Source: Halorubrum salinum (lineage in GTDB: Archaea > Halobacteriota > Halobacteria > Halobacteriales > Haloferacaceae). Taken from it: DNA of 64,000 nt. A model generated the notes under the pieces. That model made no database searches. It saw only the letters and a program-made list of their open reading frames with translations, and had not been told where the DNA came from. The stretch lies in the NCBI RefSeq assembly GCF_024494575.1, contig NZ_JANHDO010000001.1, forward strand, positions 434,001-498,000. The letters run 5' to 3'. How positions within the stretch are numbered: position 1 is the stretch's first letter; each line of letters opens with the position of its first letter. The position numbers and the translations under genes were made by a program. Below, piece by piece: positions 24,372 through 33,892 of this stretch.

Positions 24372-25858
24372 CCGTCGCCGTCTCAGTCACCCGCGTGGTC
24401 GCTGCGCTCGTGTTGGTGGTGTTGAACGGCTTCTTCGTCGCGAGCGAGTTCGCGTTCGTCCGCGTCCGCTCGACGTCGGTCGAACAGCTTGCCGAGGAGG
24501 GCCGCGCCGGGTCCGGCGCGCTACAGGACGTGATGACGAGCCTCGACGACTACCTCGCGGCGACGCAGCTCGGGATCACGATCGCGTCGCTCGGACTCGG
24601 ATGGATCGGCGAGCCCGCGGTCGCCGCGCTCATCGAGCCCGTGCTCGGTCCGCTGCTCCCCGAGAGCCTCGTCCACCTCGTCGCGTTCGCGATCGGATTC
24701 AGCGTCATCACCTTCCTCCACGTCGTGTTCGGCGAGCTCGCGCCGAAGACGATCGCCATCGCGCAGGCGGAGCGGGTCGCGCTGCTTTTGGCCCCGCCGA
24801 TGAAGCTCTCTTACTACCTGTTCGCGCCCGGGATCGTCGTGTTCAACGGGGCCGCGAACTGGTTCACGCGGGCCATCGGCGTCCCGCCCGCGTCCGAGAC
24901 CGACGAGACGCTCGAAGAACGGGAACTCCGGCGCGTGCTGGCGCGCTCCGGCGAGGCCGGTCACGTCGCCGACGCGGAAGTCGAGATGGTCGAGCGGGTC
25001 TTCGAGCTCGACGACACCGTCGTCCGCGAGGTGATGGTTCCCCGCCCCGACGTGGTGAGCGTGCCGGTCGACGCCGACCTCGACGCGATCCGGACGATCG
25101 CACTCGACGCCGGCCACACGCGCTACCCGGTCGTGGCCGACGAGGACGCCGACCGCGTGGTCGGCTTCCTCGACGTGAAAGACGTGCTGCGCGCCACGGA
25201 GACCGGCGACGAATCGGTCACCGCGGGCGACCTCGTGCGAGACGTGATCGTCGTGCCGGAGACGACCTCGCTCTCCGACCTCCTCGTCCAGTTCCGCGCC
25301 GAGCACCGCCAGATGGCCGCCGTCGTCGACGAGTGGGGGGCCTTCGAGGGGATCGCCACCGTCGAGGACGCCGTCGAGGCGCTCGTCGGCGACCTCCGCG
25401 ACGAGTTCGACGCCGGCCGCGGCGACCACACCATCCGGAAGGAGGCCGAGGGGACCTACGAGGCCGACGGCTCCGTCTCGCTGTCGGTCGTCAACGAGAC
25501 GCTCGGCACCGACTTCGACGGGAACGGCTACGAGACGCTCGGCGGGCTCGTGTTGGACCGTCTCGGCCGCACGCCTGACCCGGGCGACGCCGTCTCCGTC
25601 GGCGGGTACGGCTTCGAAGTGACCGCGGTCGACGGTGCCCGCATCTCGACCGTCCGCGTGACCCGGACGGACGTGGAGGCCGGGAGCGGCAGTTCCCGAG
25701 GCGAGGCGACCGACGGCACTGACGAAAGCGTCACCGCCGGCGACAGCGGCGTGACTGACGACAGCGACGCCGACTCCGGCGACGACAGCGACGCCGACAC
25801 GACTCACGACAGCGACGCCGACTCCGGCGACGACAGCGACGCCGACACGACTGTGTGA
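24365..25858 (+). CDS. CNNM/CorC-type (HlyC/CorC) membrane protein with CBS domains
   Basis: A 497-residue protein. The N-terminal CNNM transmembrane domain (about 1-165) includes [16 protein letters not shown], the family signature. Two CBS repeats follow ([19 protein letters not shown] and [17 protein letters not shown]), then a CorC/HlyC C-terminal domain ([17 protein letters not shown]). The family exports or regulates Mg2+/Co2+. The ATG at 24365 has a GGAGG five bases upstream, unusual in this mostly leaderless window. The last 55 residues are an acidic, repeat-built tail ([14 protein letters not shown]). Divergent from tmk. Confidence 0.9.
   Translation: MVAVAVSVTRVVAALVLVVLNGFFVASEFAFVRVRSTSVEQLAEEGRAGSGALQDVMTSLDDYLAATQLGITIASLGLGWIGEPAVAALIEPVLGPLLPESLVHLVAFAIGFSVITFLHVVFGELAPKTIAIAQAERVALLLAPPMKLSYYLFAPGIVVFNGAANWFTRAIGVPPASETDETLEERELRRVLARSGEAGHVADAEVEMVERVFELDDTVVREVMVPRPDVVSVPVDADLDAIRTIALDAGHTRYPVVADEDADRVVGFLDVKDVLRATETGDESVTAGDLVRDVIVVPETTSLSDLLVQFRAEHRQMAAVVDEWGAFEGIATVEDAVEALVGDLRDEFDAGRGDHTIRKEAEGTYEADGSVSLSVVNETLGTDFDGNGYETLGGLVLDRLGRTPDPGDAVSVGGYGFEVTAVDGARISTVRVTRTDVEAGSGSSRGEATDGTDESVTAGDSGVTDDSDADSGDDSDADTTHDSDADSGDDSDADTTV
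25761..25856 (+). repeat. 48-bp in-frame tandem repeat encoding the acidic tail of the CorC-like protein
   Basis: Two copies of a 48-bp unit start at 25761 and 25809 and encode (D)[14 protein letters not shown] twice, separated by His or Val. Within each unit the 15-bp phrase for DSDAD itself is duplicated. The period is a multiple of three so the frame is kept. Such Asp/Ser tails add negative charge and are likely to vary in length between strains. Confidence 0.9.
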
Positions 25859-25910
25859 CACCTCGCCAACGCGGGGGAGTATTTTAGTCTCGCGCGGTGA
25901 CGGTGCGTGC

Positions 25911-26783
25911 ATGATCGATCAGATCCTGTTTCCGACGGACGGGAGCGAGGGAGCGAGAGAGTCCTTCGAGCACGTCCTCGACCTCGCCGCCGACCACGCC
26001 GCGACCGTCCGCCTCCTCAACGTCGCCGACACGACTCACGACAGCGTCACGCGGATCGGAGGGGAGGTCGTCGACGTACTCGAACGCGAGGGGAAGTCGT
26101 TCGTCGACGACCTCGCCGACCGCGCCGCCGACCGCGGCGTCTCGGCGACGACGCACGTCGCACAGGGCGGGGTCGAAGAGACGATCGTCGCGTACGCCGC
26201 AGAACACGACGTCGACCTGATCGCGATGTCGACGCGGGGTCGCACGGGGCTCGACCGCCTGCTGCTCGGGAGCACCACCGAGCGGGTCCTCAGGCAGTCG
26301 GACGTCCCGGTGCTCAGCGTTCGCCCCGCCGACGCGACGCCGCGGTACCCGTATCGGAACGTCCTCGTCGCGACCGACGGGAGCGACCACGCCGACGCCG
26401 CGGTCGAGCGCGCCGCGGCGCTCGCGGCCGCCACGGACGCGACGGTCCACGTGCTCTCGGTCGTCGACGTCGGTGCCGTCGGGAGCGAGGCGTACTCGGG
26501 GGTCGACGCGCTGATCGACGACGCGGAGGAGACCGTCGCGGCGGCGTCGGCCGCCGCCGCGGCCGAGGGCGTCGAGACGGTGGAGGCCGTCGAAGTCGCC
26601 GCGTCGGCCGCCGGCGGCATCCGGTCGTACGTCGCCGACCACGACGTCGACCTCGTCGCGCTGGGGACGCGCGGGCGGACCGGCGTCGAGCGGTACGTCC
26701 TCGGGAGCGTCGCCGAGCGGACCGTTCGGACCGCGCCCGTGCCGGTGTTGACGGTTCCGCGACCCGACCGACCGAGTGAGTGA
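25911..26783 (+). CDS. Tandem universal stress protein (two UspA domains)
   Basis: A 290-residue protein of two Usp domains. Domain one starts MIDQILFPTDGSEGARES and ends near 142; domain two starts YRNVLVATDGSDHADAAV at about 146. Each has the ATP-binding pattern (MSTRGRTGLDRLLLGSTTERV and LGTRGRTGVERYVLGSVAERT). Two-domain Usps bind two nucleotides in one chain. ATTTTAGTC at 25881-25889 lies about 27 bp upstream. No operon partners: the gene 106 bases downstream has its own promoter. Confidence 0.92.
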   Translation: MIDQILFPTDGSEGARESFEHVLDLAADHAATVRLLNVADTTHDSVTRIGGEVVDVLEREGKSFVDDLADRAADRGVSATTHVAQGGVEETIVAYAAEHDVDLIAMSTRGRTGLDRLLLGSTTERVLRQSDVPVLSVRPADATPRYPYRNVLVATDGSDHADAAVERAAALAAATDATVHVLSVVDVGAVGSEAYSGVDALIDDAEETVAAASAAAAAEGVETVEAVEVAASAAGGIRSYVADHDVDLVALGTRGRTGVERYVLGSVAERTVRTAPVPVLTVPRPDRPSE

Positions 26784-26889
26784 CGCCCGACCGAGCAACG
26801 CGAGCGACGCCCGACCGCGCTCACGCGATCGCGGCCGAACCCGTCGACTCCGCGGTAGGTTTACGGGGCTTCCGCCCGTCACGAGTCGT

Positions 26890-27786
26890 ATGAAAGTGTT
26901 GGTAGCCGGCGGAACCGGGTTCATCGGATCGCACCTCTGCCGCGCGCTCGCGGACGGCGGTCACGAGGTGACGGCCCTCTCGCGGTCGGCCGACGACACG
27001 CCCGGCGACGTCGCCGCCGCCGTCGGGGACGTCACCGACTACGACTCGATCGTCGACGCGGTAGACGGACAGGACGCCGTGGTGAACCTCGTCGCGCTCT
27101 CCCCGCTTTTCGAGCCGAAGGGCGGAAACGTGATGCACGACCGGATCCACCGTGGCGGCACCGAGAACCTCGTACGAGCCGCGGAGGAAGGCGGAGCCGA
27201 CCGGTTCGTCCAGCTGAGTGCGCTCGGTGCCGACCCGGACGGGGCGACCGCTTACATCCGCGCGAAGGGCGAGGCCGAGGCGATCGTCCGCGACAGCGAC
27301 CTCGACCACACGATATTCCGCCCCTCCGTCGTCTTCGGCGACGGCGGCGAGTTCGTCTCGTTCACCAAGCGGCTGAAGGGAATGTTCGCGCCCGGCGTCC
27401 CCCTCTACCCCCTGCCCGGCGGCGGGAGGACCCGGTTCCAGCCGATCCACGTCGAGGATCTCGTCCCCATGATCGTCGCGTCGCTCGAGTCGGACGACCA
27501 CGTCGGCGAGGCCTACGAGATCGGTGGCCCGGAGCGGCTGACGCTGCGCGAGGTGACGGACCTCGTGTACGAGGCCGAACAGAAGGGGGTCACGATCGTG
27601 CCGCTGCCGATGCCGCTCGCGAAGATCGGGCTCTCGGTGCTCGGCGCGGTACCGGGATTCCCGATGGGGCCCGACCAGTATCGGTCGCTGCAGTTCGACA
27701 ACACGACCGCCGACAACGACGTCGGCGCGTTCGGGGTCGACGCCGGCGAACTGACCACGCTCGCCGAGTACCTCGGCGTCGAGTGA
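26890..27786 (+). CDS. NAD(P)-binding protein, NDUFA9/atypical SDR family
   Basis: A 298-residue Rossmann-fold protein with the N-terminal motif GGTGFIGSHL (residues 7-16). It matches the atypical short-chain dehydrogenase group that includes the complex I accessory subunit NDUFA9 and ubiquinone-related proteins. The YxxxK catalytic pair is not in its usual form (TAYIRAKGEAE retains Tyr and Lys with proper spacing). By family it may bind NADPH and assist quinone or respiratory functions; in haloarchaea this is unproven. AGGTTTACG near 26857-26865 serves as TATA. Confidence 0.85.
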   Translation: MKVLVAGGTGFIGSHLCRALADGGHEVTALSRSADDTPGDVAAAVGDVTDYDSIVDAVDGQDAVVNLVALSPLFEPKGGNVMHDRIHRGGTENLVRAAEEGGADRFVQLSALGADPDGATAYIRAKGEAEAIVRDSDLDHTIFRPSVVFGDGGEFVSFTKRLKGMFAPGVPLYPLPGGGRTRFQPIHVEDLVPMIVASLESDDHVGEAYEIGGPERLTLREVTDLVYEAEQKGVTIVPLPMPLAKIGLSVLGAVPGFPMGPDQYRSLQFDNTTADNDVGAFGVDAGELTTLAEYLGVE

Positions 27787-27939
27787 CATGACGCGGGTGC
27801 CGTGCGCCGCCGGAACGACCGAGACGAGCCGAGAGCGTCGGCCTCGCTCGCGGATACGGATCTCAGGGCTGGTAACGGCAACCGAAGGCTTAAATACGAG
27901 TTTACAGTCTGTTGTTTCCAAAGGCCGAGAGAGCACACG

Positions 27940-29118
27940 ATGAAACTTGCAATGATCGGATTCGGACAGGCGGGGGGGAAAGTCGTCGACAAGTTCCTGG
28001 AGTACGACAAGCGGACGGGCTCGGAGATCGTCCGCGCGGCCGCGGCCGTCAACACGGCCAAGGCGGACCTGATGGGCCTCGAACACATCACCGAGGAACA
28101 GCGGGTACTCATCGGGCAGTCCCGGGTGAAGGGCCACGGGGTCGGCGCGGACAACGAACTCGGCGCGGAGATCGCCGAGGAGGACATCGACGAGGTACAG
28201 GGCGCGATCGACTCGATCCCGGTCCACGAGGTCGACGCGTTCCTCGTCGTCGCCGGGCTCGGCGGTGGGACGGGCTCGGGCGGCGCGCCGGTGCTCGCGA
28301 AACACCTCAAGCGGATCTACACGGAACCCGTCTACGGGCTCGGTATCCTGCCGGGCAGCGACGAGGGTGGCATCTACACGCTCAACGCCGCTCGGTCGTT
28401 CCAGACGTTCGTCCGCGAGGTGGACAACCTGATGGTGTTCGACAACGACGCGTGGCGACAGACCGGCGAGTCCGTGCAGGGCGGCTACTCCGAGATCAAC
28501 GAGGAGATCGTCCGACGGTTCGGAATCCTGTTCGGCGCGGGCGAGATCCAGCAGGGTCAGGAGGTCGCAGAGAGCGTCGTCGACTCCTCTGAGATCATCA
28601 ACACGCTCTCCGGCGGCGGCGTCTCGACCGTCGGGTACGCGGAAGAGGAGGTCGAGGAGCGAAGCTCCGGCGGGCTGCTCTCTCGGCTCCGAAACGACGA
28701 CGACGAGGACGAACTCGACAGTGCACACACCACCAACCGGATCACGAGCCTCGTCCGCAAGGCTGCTCTGGGACGGCTCACGCTCCCCTGTGAGATCGAG
28801 GGCGCGGAGCGCGCGCTGCTCGTGCTCGCCGGGCCGCCGGAGTACCTCAACCGGAAGGGGATCGAGCGCGGCCGCAAGTGGCTCGAAGAGCAGACCGGCT
28901 CGATGGAGGTCCGCGGCGGCGACTACCCGTACCGCGGTGCCGGGTTCGTTGCGACCGTCATCCTGCTCGCGGGCGTCACGAACGTCCCGCGGATCAAGGA
29001 GCTCCAGCAGGTCGCCATCGAGGCGCAGGACAACTTAGACGAGATCCGCGAGGAGAGCGAGGACAACCTCGACGAGCTCGTCAGCGACGGCAGCGACGAG
29101 CTGGAATCGCTGTTCTAG
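27940..29118 (+). CDS. cetZ1: CetZ1 tubulin-like cell-shape protein
   Basis: A 392-residue GTPase of the archaeal CetZ branch of the FtsZ/tubulin superfamily, which controls cell shape and motility rather than division. The N-terminus MKLAMIGFGQAGGKVVDKFLEYD and the tubulin signature GGGTGSG at residues 108-114 are intact; KGHGVGADNELGAEIAEEDID and SNLDELVSD-like C-terminal acidic tail match CetZ1. TTAAATAC at 27890-27897 is the TATA element, giving a roughly 20-base untranslated leader rather than a leaderless start. cofC follows 13 bases after the stop, the same order I recall for Haloferax. Confidence 0.93.
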   Translation: MKLAMIGFGQAGGKVVDKFLEYDKRTGSEIVRAAAAVNTAKADLMGLEHITEEQRVLIGQSRVKGHGVGADNELGAEIAEEDIDEVQGAIDSIPVHEVDAFLVVAGLGGGTGSGGAPVLAKHLKRIYTEPVYGLGILPGSDEGGIYTLNAARSFQTFVREVDNLMVFDNDAWRQTGESVQGGYSEINEEIVRRFGILFGAGEIQQGQEVAESVVDSSEIINTLSGGGVSTVGYAEEEVEERSSGGLLSRLRNDDDEDELDSAHTTNRITSLVRKAALGRLTLPCEIEGAERALLVLAGPPEYLNRKGIERGRKWLEEQTGSMEVRGGDYPYRGAGFVATVILLAGVTNVPRIKELQQVAIEAQDNLDEIREESEDNLDELVSDGSDELESLF

Positions 29119-29131
29119 GGCGACCCTCTCG

Positions 29132-29770
29132 ATGGAGGTCCTCGTTCCGTTCTCGACCGACCGCCCCAAGTCTCGACTCTCTTCAGTCCTCGATCCAGCC
29201 GAGCGCGCGGCGTTCGCCAGGGCCATGCTCGCGGACGTGCTCGACGCTGTCAACGCCGCCGGCGGGGAGCCGCGGGTGCTCGCGACCGGTCCGGTCGAGC
29301 CCGAGACCGAGTGCCCGGTCGAGGTCGACGACCGCCCGTTGACGCGCGCGGTGAACGCGGCGCTATCGGACCGGCGCACGACCGCCGATCAGCCCGTCGG
29401 GATCGTCATGGCCGACCTCGCTATCGCCACCCCGTCCGCGCTTCGGGAGCTGTTCGACGCGGTCGAGCGAGCCGCTGACGTCTCGATCGCTCCCGGGCGC
29501 GGCGGCGGGACGAACGCGCTCGCGGTCGACCACCCCGAGTTCCACGTGGACTACCACGGCGCGTCCTACCGCGACCACCGACGGATCGCAGACGAGGTCG
29601 ACGCGACCGTCAGCGCGATCGACTCCCATCGGCTGGCGACCGACGTCGACGAGCCCGCGGACCTCGCGGAGGTGCTGATCCACGGCGAGGGACGGTCGGC
29701 GGCGTGGCTCCGCGAGGCGGGATTCGCGCTCGACGCGTCCGGTGGCCGGGCCTCGGTCGTTCGGAAGTGA
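29132..29770 (+). CDS. cofC: 2-phospho-L-lactate guanylyltransferase CofC
   Basis: A 212-residue nucleotidyltransferase that activates 2-phospholactate (or phosphoenolpyruvate) with GTP in coenzyme F420 synthesis. The N-terminus MEVLVPFSTDRPKSRLSSVLDP is the NTP-binding loop, VIVMADLAI-like segment (IVMADLAIATPSAL) carries the catalytic Asp, and APGRGGGTNALAVDHP matches the family's third motif. It lies 13 bases after cetZ1 and upstream of cofG, another F420 gene, supporting the assignment. Confidence 0.93.
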   Translation: MEVLVPFSTDRPKSRLSSVLDPAERAAFARAMLADVLDAVNAAGGEPRVLATGPVEPETECPVEVDDRPLTRAVNAALSDRRTTADQPVGIVMADLAIATPSALRELFDAVERAADVSIAPGRGGGTNALAVDHPEFHVDYHGASYRDHRRIADEVDATVSAIDSHRLATDVDEPADLAEVLIHGEGRSAAWLREAGFALDASGGRASVVRK

Positions 29771-30048
29771 GCGTCCGGGCGCTCACCGCCGTTTCCGTCG
29801 GTACCGACAAGTGAGTGACGTCCCTTCCACACGTCAGAGCGTATGCCGAGGCGCATCGAAGAGACGCTGTCGGACCGGTTCGACGTCGACGTGGGGTACT
29901 GAAGACGAACGCGGGGCCCCTCGTTTCGACGGGGTCGGCGAAAGGACCCCGACTGACCATCCCGGCCCGTCGGGACGTAACCGGAACCGGTGTCGTCGGG
30001 AGATCCGCAACCGCGATCCTTTTTGAACGTCGACCGCGAGTAGCGCCC
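29771..30048 (+). other. Intergenic stretch between cofC and cofG with a possible 19-codon ORF
   Basis: This 278-base stretch holds one short ORF at 29843-29902 (MPRRIEETLSDRFDVDVGY) with haloarchaeal codon use but no clear promoter. After its stop, the same kind of codon-like composition continues in a shifted frame up to about 30020. It may be a decayed gene or plain spacer. The final bases carry the cofG TATA element (CTTTTTGAAC, about 30018-30027). I see no repeats or RNA structure. Confidence 0.35.
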
Positions 30049-31212
30049 GTGTTCGCCGGAGCGGACGAGTACGACGTCGACGTCGCGGTCGACGAGCGGG
30101 CGGTCGAGCGGCTGCTCTCGGTTCGGCCGGACGACGTGGACACCGCCGATCGGCTCACGTTCGCCCGAAACGTCTTCGTGCCGCTGACGACCGCGTGCCG
30201 GTACACCTGCACGTACTGCACGTACTACGACGTGCCCGGCGAGGCGTCGCTGCTCTCGCCCGATGAGATCCGCGAGCGCTGTCGCGTGGGTGCCGACGCC
30301 GGCTGCACGGAGGCGCTTTTCACCTTCGGCGACGACCCGGACGACCGGTACACGGAGATCCACGAGCGGCTGGACGAGTGGGGGTTGGACTCGATCTACG
30401 ACTACCTCTACCGCGCCTGCGAGATCGCCTTGGACGAGGGGCTCCTCCCGCACTCGAACCCCGGCGACCTCACGGAGACGCAGTTCGGCGACCTGCGCGC
30501 GGTGAACGCTTCGATGGGCGTCATGCTGGAGACGACGGCCGACGTCGACGCGCACAGCGGCGGTCGTCGAAAGACGCCCGGACAGCGGCTCAACACGATC
30601 CGCGCGGCGGGTCGGCAGGGCGTCCCGTTCACCACGGGGATCCTCGTCGGGATCGGTGAGGACTGGCGCGACCGGGCGGAGAGCCTGCTCGCCGTCCGCG
30701 AGCTACACGAGCGACACGACCACGTTCAGGAGGTGATCGTCCAGAACGTCGTCCCGAACGAGCGGTCGGACTTTTCGAAGCCGGACCTGTCGACGATGCG
30801 CCGGACCGTTGCGATGGCGCGAGCGGCGCTTCCTCCGGACGTCTCCGTGCAGGTGCCGCCGAACCTCTCGCCTGCGGCCGAGCTCGTCGACTGCGGGATC
30901 GACGACCTGGGGGGCGTCTCGCCGGTCACGGACGACTACATCAATCCCGAGTACGCGTGGCCGGACCTCGACGGGCTGCGCGCGGTGGCCGACGCCGGGG
31001 GGATGCCGCTTCGCGAGCGCCTTCCGACCCACGCCCCCTACCTCCCGACCGACAGTCGGCCGTCCGGTGTCGATCCCGCCCCGCCGCCGACGGGCCGCGA
31101 CGACTGGCTCTCGCCCGCGGTCCGTTCCCGAATCCGCCGAGACGACGTGCACGGACGCCGGCTCCGCGGCGTCGCGCGCGGCGACGGACCGCTCGCCGCT
31201 CGCAGCGACTGA
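30049..31212 (+). CDS. cofG: 7,8-didemethyl-8-hydroxy-5-deazariboflavin synthase, CofG subunit
   Basis: A 387-residue radical SAM enzyme that, with CofH, makes the deazaflavin F0 of coenzyme F420. The cluster motif is CRYTCTYCTYY at about residues 47-57 (CxxxCxxC). Further conserved parts are EALFTFGDDPDDRY, HSNPGDLT and GVMLETTADV. The GTG at 30049 is chosen because a TATA element lies about 28 bp upstream; a longer frame from 29815 is Arg-rich and not family-like. The C-terminus has a haloarchaeal proline-rich extension. cofH is not in the window. Confidence 0.94.
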   Translation: MFAGADEYDVDVAVDERAVERLLSVRPDDVDTADRLTFARNVFVPLTTACRYTCTYCTYYDVPGEASLLSPDEIRERCRVGADAGCTEALFTFGDDPDDRYTEIHERLDEWGLDSIYDYLYRACEIALDEGLLPHSNPGDLTETQFGDLRAVNASMGVMLETTADVDAHSGGRRKTPGQRLNTIRAAGRQGVPFTTGILVGIGEDWRDRAESLLAVRELHERHDHVQEVIVQNVVPNERSDFSKPDLSTMRRTVAMARAALPPDVSVQVPPNLSPAAELVDCGIDDLGGVSPVTDDYINPEYAWPDLDGLRAVADAGGMPLRERLPTHAPYLPTDSRPSGVDPAPPPTGRDDWLSPAVRSRIRRDDVHGRRLRGVARGDGPLAARSD

Positions 31213-31287
31213 GACACCGGAGCGCACCGAACATAAACAACCGCGGAGCCAGTAGCTTCTTTATATACTCTCTCGAATGATGCGGTG

Positions 31288-32148
31288 ATGGTACCACTCC
31301 AGTTCGGGCTGACGGGGTTGGCGGCAGCGATCGCCGGAATCCTGTTCACCGTGTTCTTGTTCGTCGCGGGCTTTCTGGCCGTGCTGTTGATCGGCAAAGT
31401 CGTCGCGATCCCCGCGGTCGAGCGGACGCTCCGCTCCCGCGGGTTCGACGAGGCCGTGTTGAGCCTCGGGTCGAGCGTCGCGAACGCGGTCGTCTGGGTC
31501 GCCGCGGTCGCGATCGGGTTCACGATCGCGGGTTACGGCGCGTTCCTCTCCGCGTTCGCCGTCTTCGGCGGCGCGCTCGCGCTCGCCGTCGGCTTCGCCG
31601 CCCAAGACCTGATCGGCAACTTCGTCGCCGGCGTGTTCATCCTGAAGGACAAGCCGTTCGAGGTCGGCGACTGGATCGAGTGGAACGGCAACGCGGGCCG
31701 CGTCGAGGACATCGACCTGCGCGTCTCGCGGGTCCGGACGTTCGACAACGAGCGGGTCACGGTGCCGAACGGCGACCTCGCGAACAACGCCGTCACGAAC
31801 CCGGTCGCCTACGAGACGCTCCGACAGAAGTTCGTCTTCGGTATCGGCTACGACGACGACATCGACGAGGCGACCGACATCATCGTCGACGAGGCGGCGG
31901 AACACGACGAGATCCTCGACGATCCCGCCCCGTCGGTCCGACTGACCGAGCTGGGCGATTCGGCGGTCGGACTGCAGGCGCGGATCTGGATCGCCGATCC
32001 CGACCGCGGGGACTTCGTCCGCGTGCGGTCGGAGTACGTCACCGCGGTGAAAGAGGCGTTCGACGACGCCGGTATCGACATGCCGTACGTGCACCGACAG
32101 CTCACCGGCAGCGTCGAAGTCGTCGAGACGGTCGCAGACGACGAGTAG
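31288..32148 (+). CDS. Small-conductance mechanosensitive channel (MscS family)
   Basis: A 286-residue channel that releases solutes on hypo-osmotic shock. Three helices (about 5-28, 55-78, 82-108) end in the pore-lining third helix, GGALALAVGFAAQDLIGNFVAGVFI, with the alternating Gly/Ala pattern of MscS. The beta domain (DWIEWNGNAGRVEDIDLRVSRVRTFDNERVTVPNG) and the alpha/beta C-terminal domain follow. TTTATATACT at 31259-31268 lies 25 bp upstream of ATG 31288, excluding the alternative GTG at 31285 on similarity of length only. Confidence 0.93.
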   Translation: MVPLQFGLTGLAAAIAGILFTVFLFVAGFLAVLLIGKVVAIPAVERTLRSRGFDEAVLSLGSSVANAVVWVAAVAIGFTIAGYGAFLSAFAVFGGALALAVGFAAQDLIGNFVAGVFILKDKPFEVGDWIEWNGNAGRVEDIDLRVSRVRTFDNERVTVPNGDLANNAVTNPVAYETLRQKFVFGIGYDDDIDEATDIIVDEAAEHDEILDDPAPSVRLTELGDSAVGLQARIWIADPDRGDFVRVRSEYVTAVKEAFDDAGIDMPYVHRQLTGSVEVVETVADDE

Positions 32149-32236
32149 CCCGGTCCTTCCGGTGGCGATCCGCTCGCCGGCCGCCGCTTCGCCGCGTACG
32201 GAACCACTTTTCAGCCACCACTCGAAAGTACCACCG

Positions 32237-32875
32237 ATGAATCCCACCGAGTGGCGGACGTATCTAGTGACGCAGTCGAGCCGATCGGCCGGCCGCGACA
32301 CCGAGGCGATCGTCGAGGCGGCGATCGACGGCGGCGTCGACGCCGTGCAGCTCCGCGAGAAGGGTCGGTCGGCACACGACAGATACGACCTCGGCCGGCG
32401 GCTCCGCGAGGTCACGGCGGCGGCGTCGGTGCCGCTGATCGTCAACGACCGGATCGATCTCGCGGCGGCGATCGACGCGGACGGCGTCCACCTCGGACAG
32501 TCGGACCTCCCCGTCGAGGTCGCGCGTGAGCGGCTCGGATCCGAGGCCGTCGTCGGCTGTTCGACGTCGACGATCCCGGAGGCCGAGGCCGCGGAGGCGG
32601 CGGGCGCGGACTACCTCGGCGTCGGCGCGGTGTACGGAACGGTGTCGAAGGACGTCCCCGAAGAGAAAGACGGGATCGGGACGGAGCCGGTGGCGGCGAT
32701 CGCGGACGCGGTCGACGTCCCCGTCTTCGGGATCGGCGGCATAACCGCCGACAACGCGAGGCCCGTGATCGAGGCGGGCGCGACCGGAACGGCGGTTATC
32801 TCCGCGATCACCGCCGCGGACGACCCGACGGCCGCGACCGCGGCGCTCGGCGAGGTGATCGGCGATGCCCGGTGA
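32237..32875 (+). CDS. thiE: Thiamine-phosphate synthase
   Basis: A 212-residue TIM-barrel enzyme joining HMP-diphosphate and thiazole phosphate into thiamine phosphate. Substrate motifs are VDAVQLREKGRS, LIVNDRIDLAAAIDADGVHLGQSDL and CSTSTIPEAEAAEAAGADYLGVGAVYGTVSK. Arg and Asp of VND-R-IDLA bind the HMP-PP/Mg2+. The gene overlaps thiM by 11 bases, so the two are one translation unit for thiazole salvage and coupling. I see no TPP riboswitch in the 88 bases upstream. Confidence 0.95.
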   Translation: MNPTEWRTYLVTQSSRSAGRDTEAIVEAAIDGGVDAVQLREKGRSAHDRYDLGRRLREVTAAASVPLIVNDRIDLAAAIDADGVHLGQSDLPVEVARERLGSEAVVGCSTSTIPEAEAAEAAGADYLGVGAVYGTVSKDVPEEKDGIGTEPVAAIADAVDVPVFGIGGITADNARPVIEAGATGTAVISAITAADDPTAATAALGEVIGDAR

Positions 32876-33710
32876 ACCGATCGACGCCGACCGCGTCCGC
32901 GCGACGCTGTCTGCCGTCCGAGCGTCGGCACCGCTCGTCCATCACCTCACCAACGAGGTGACGACGAGCGAGACGGCGAACGTCACGCTCCACTGGGGCG
33001 GTCTCCCCGTGATGGCCAACGCCCCGGCCGAAGCGGGCGACATGGCCGCCGGTGCCGACGCGGTCGTGCTCAACACCGGAACGGCCTCCGTGACGGACGT
33101 CGACGCCATGATCGACGCCGGGACCCGCGCGAACGAGAACGGCGTCCCGGTCGTGCTCGATCCGGTCGGCTACGGAGCGACGCCCCACCGCGTCGAGTCG
33201 GTCAGTCGCCTGCTCGATGCGGTCGCGTTCGACGTGATCAAGGGCAACGTCGGCGAGATTCGCGGACTCGCGGGCGAGGAGGCGACCGTCAGAGGCGTCG
33301 AATCGGTCGGCGAGAGCGACGGAGCCGCTTCGGCGGCGCAGGCGCTCGCCGCGGAGACGGACGCGGTCGTCGTCACGTCCGGGCCGACCGACGTCGTCGC
33401 CGGCGACGGAGCGGCCTACGAGCTGGCGGTCGGTCACGAGCGGATGGGATCGTTCGTCGGGTCGGGCTGCATGCTCGCGAGCACGCTCGGGACGGTGGCC
33501 GCGGTCACCGACGCCTCCGAACCACCGGTCGACTCGACGCGAGAGGCTGCGCTCGTCGCGTGTGCGGCCTACGGGCTCGCCGGCGAGCGCGCCGCCGCGT
33601 CGGAGCCCGCCGGGCCGGCGAGCTACCGGACGGCGTTCATGGACGCGGTCGCGTCGCTCGCGGACGACCCCCTCGACGCCGACGTCGAGTCTCGCCTGTC
33701 ACGGGTGTGA
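32865..33710 (+). CDS. thiM: Hydroxyethylthiazole kinase
   Basis: A 281-residue ribokinase-like enzyme that phosphorylates hydroxyethylthiazole for thiamine salvage. Conserved elements are PLVHHLTNEVTTSETANVTLHWGGLPVM (substrate pocket), VVLDPVGYGAT, VIKGNVGEIRGLAG and the catalytic GSGCM anion hole (SFVGSGCMLAS), Cys in the position of the catalytic residue. It starts inside the end of thiE. The presence of both genes suggests that this organism salvages thiazole; de novo genes are not in the window. Confidence 0.95.
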   Translation: MPGEPIDADRVRATLSAVRASAPLVHHLTNEVTTSETANVTLHWGGLPVMANAPAEAGDMAAGADAVVLNTGTASVTDVDAMIDAGTRANENGVPVVLDPVGYGATPHRVESVSRLLDAVAFDVIKGNVGEIRGLAGEEATVRGVESVGESDGAASAAQALAAETDAVVVTSGPTDVVAGDGAAYELAVGHERMGSFVGSGCMLASTLGTVAAVTDASEPPVDSTREAALVACAAYGLAGERAAASEPAGPASYRTAFMDAVASLADDPLDADVESRLSRV

Positions 33711-33892
33711 CGTACTGACGGGGCACTGGTCGGACGCGGTGCGGTGACCGATAGCGAGGGCGAACAGGCGGTGCGTGTGACGGACGGGCACGTCGATCGT
33801 CCGATCCGCGCGAGACCGCACCGCACACCCGCGTTCCCCCGCGCGGTGGCCGAGGCTGGCACGGGCGGGATGGCCGCGGCACCGGTGATAAG

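Noticed and set aside
30049-31212. Longer cofG start at 29815
   Set aside because: The added 78 codons are Arg-rich and lack family similarity, while GTG 30049 has a TATA element at leaderless distance.
32149-32236. Possible TPP riboswitch upstream of thiE
   Set aside because: None of the conserved thi-box sequence elements (such as CUGAGA) is visible, and the space to the preceding gene is only 88 bases.
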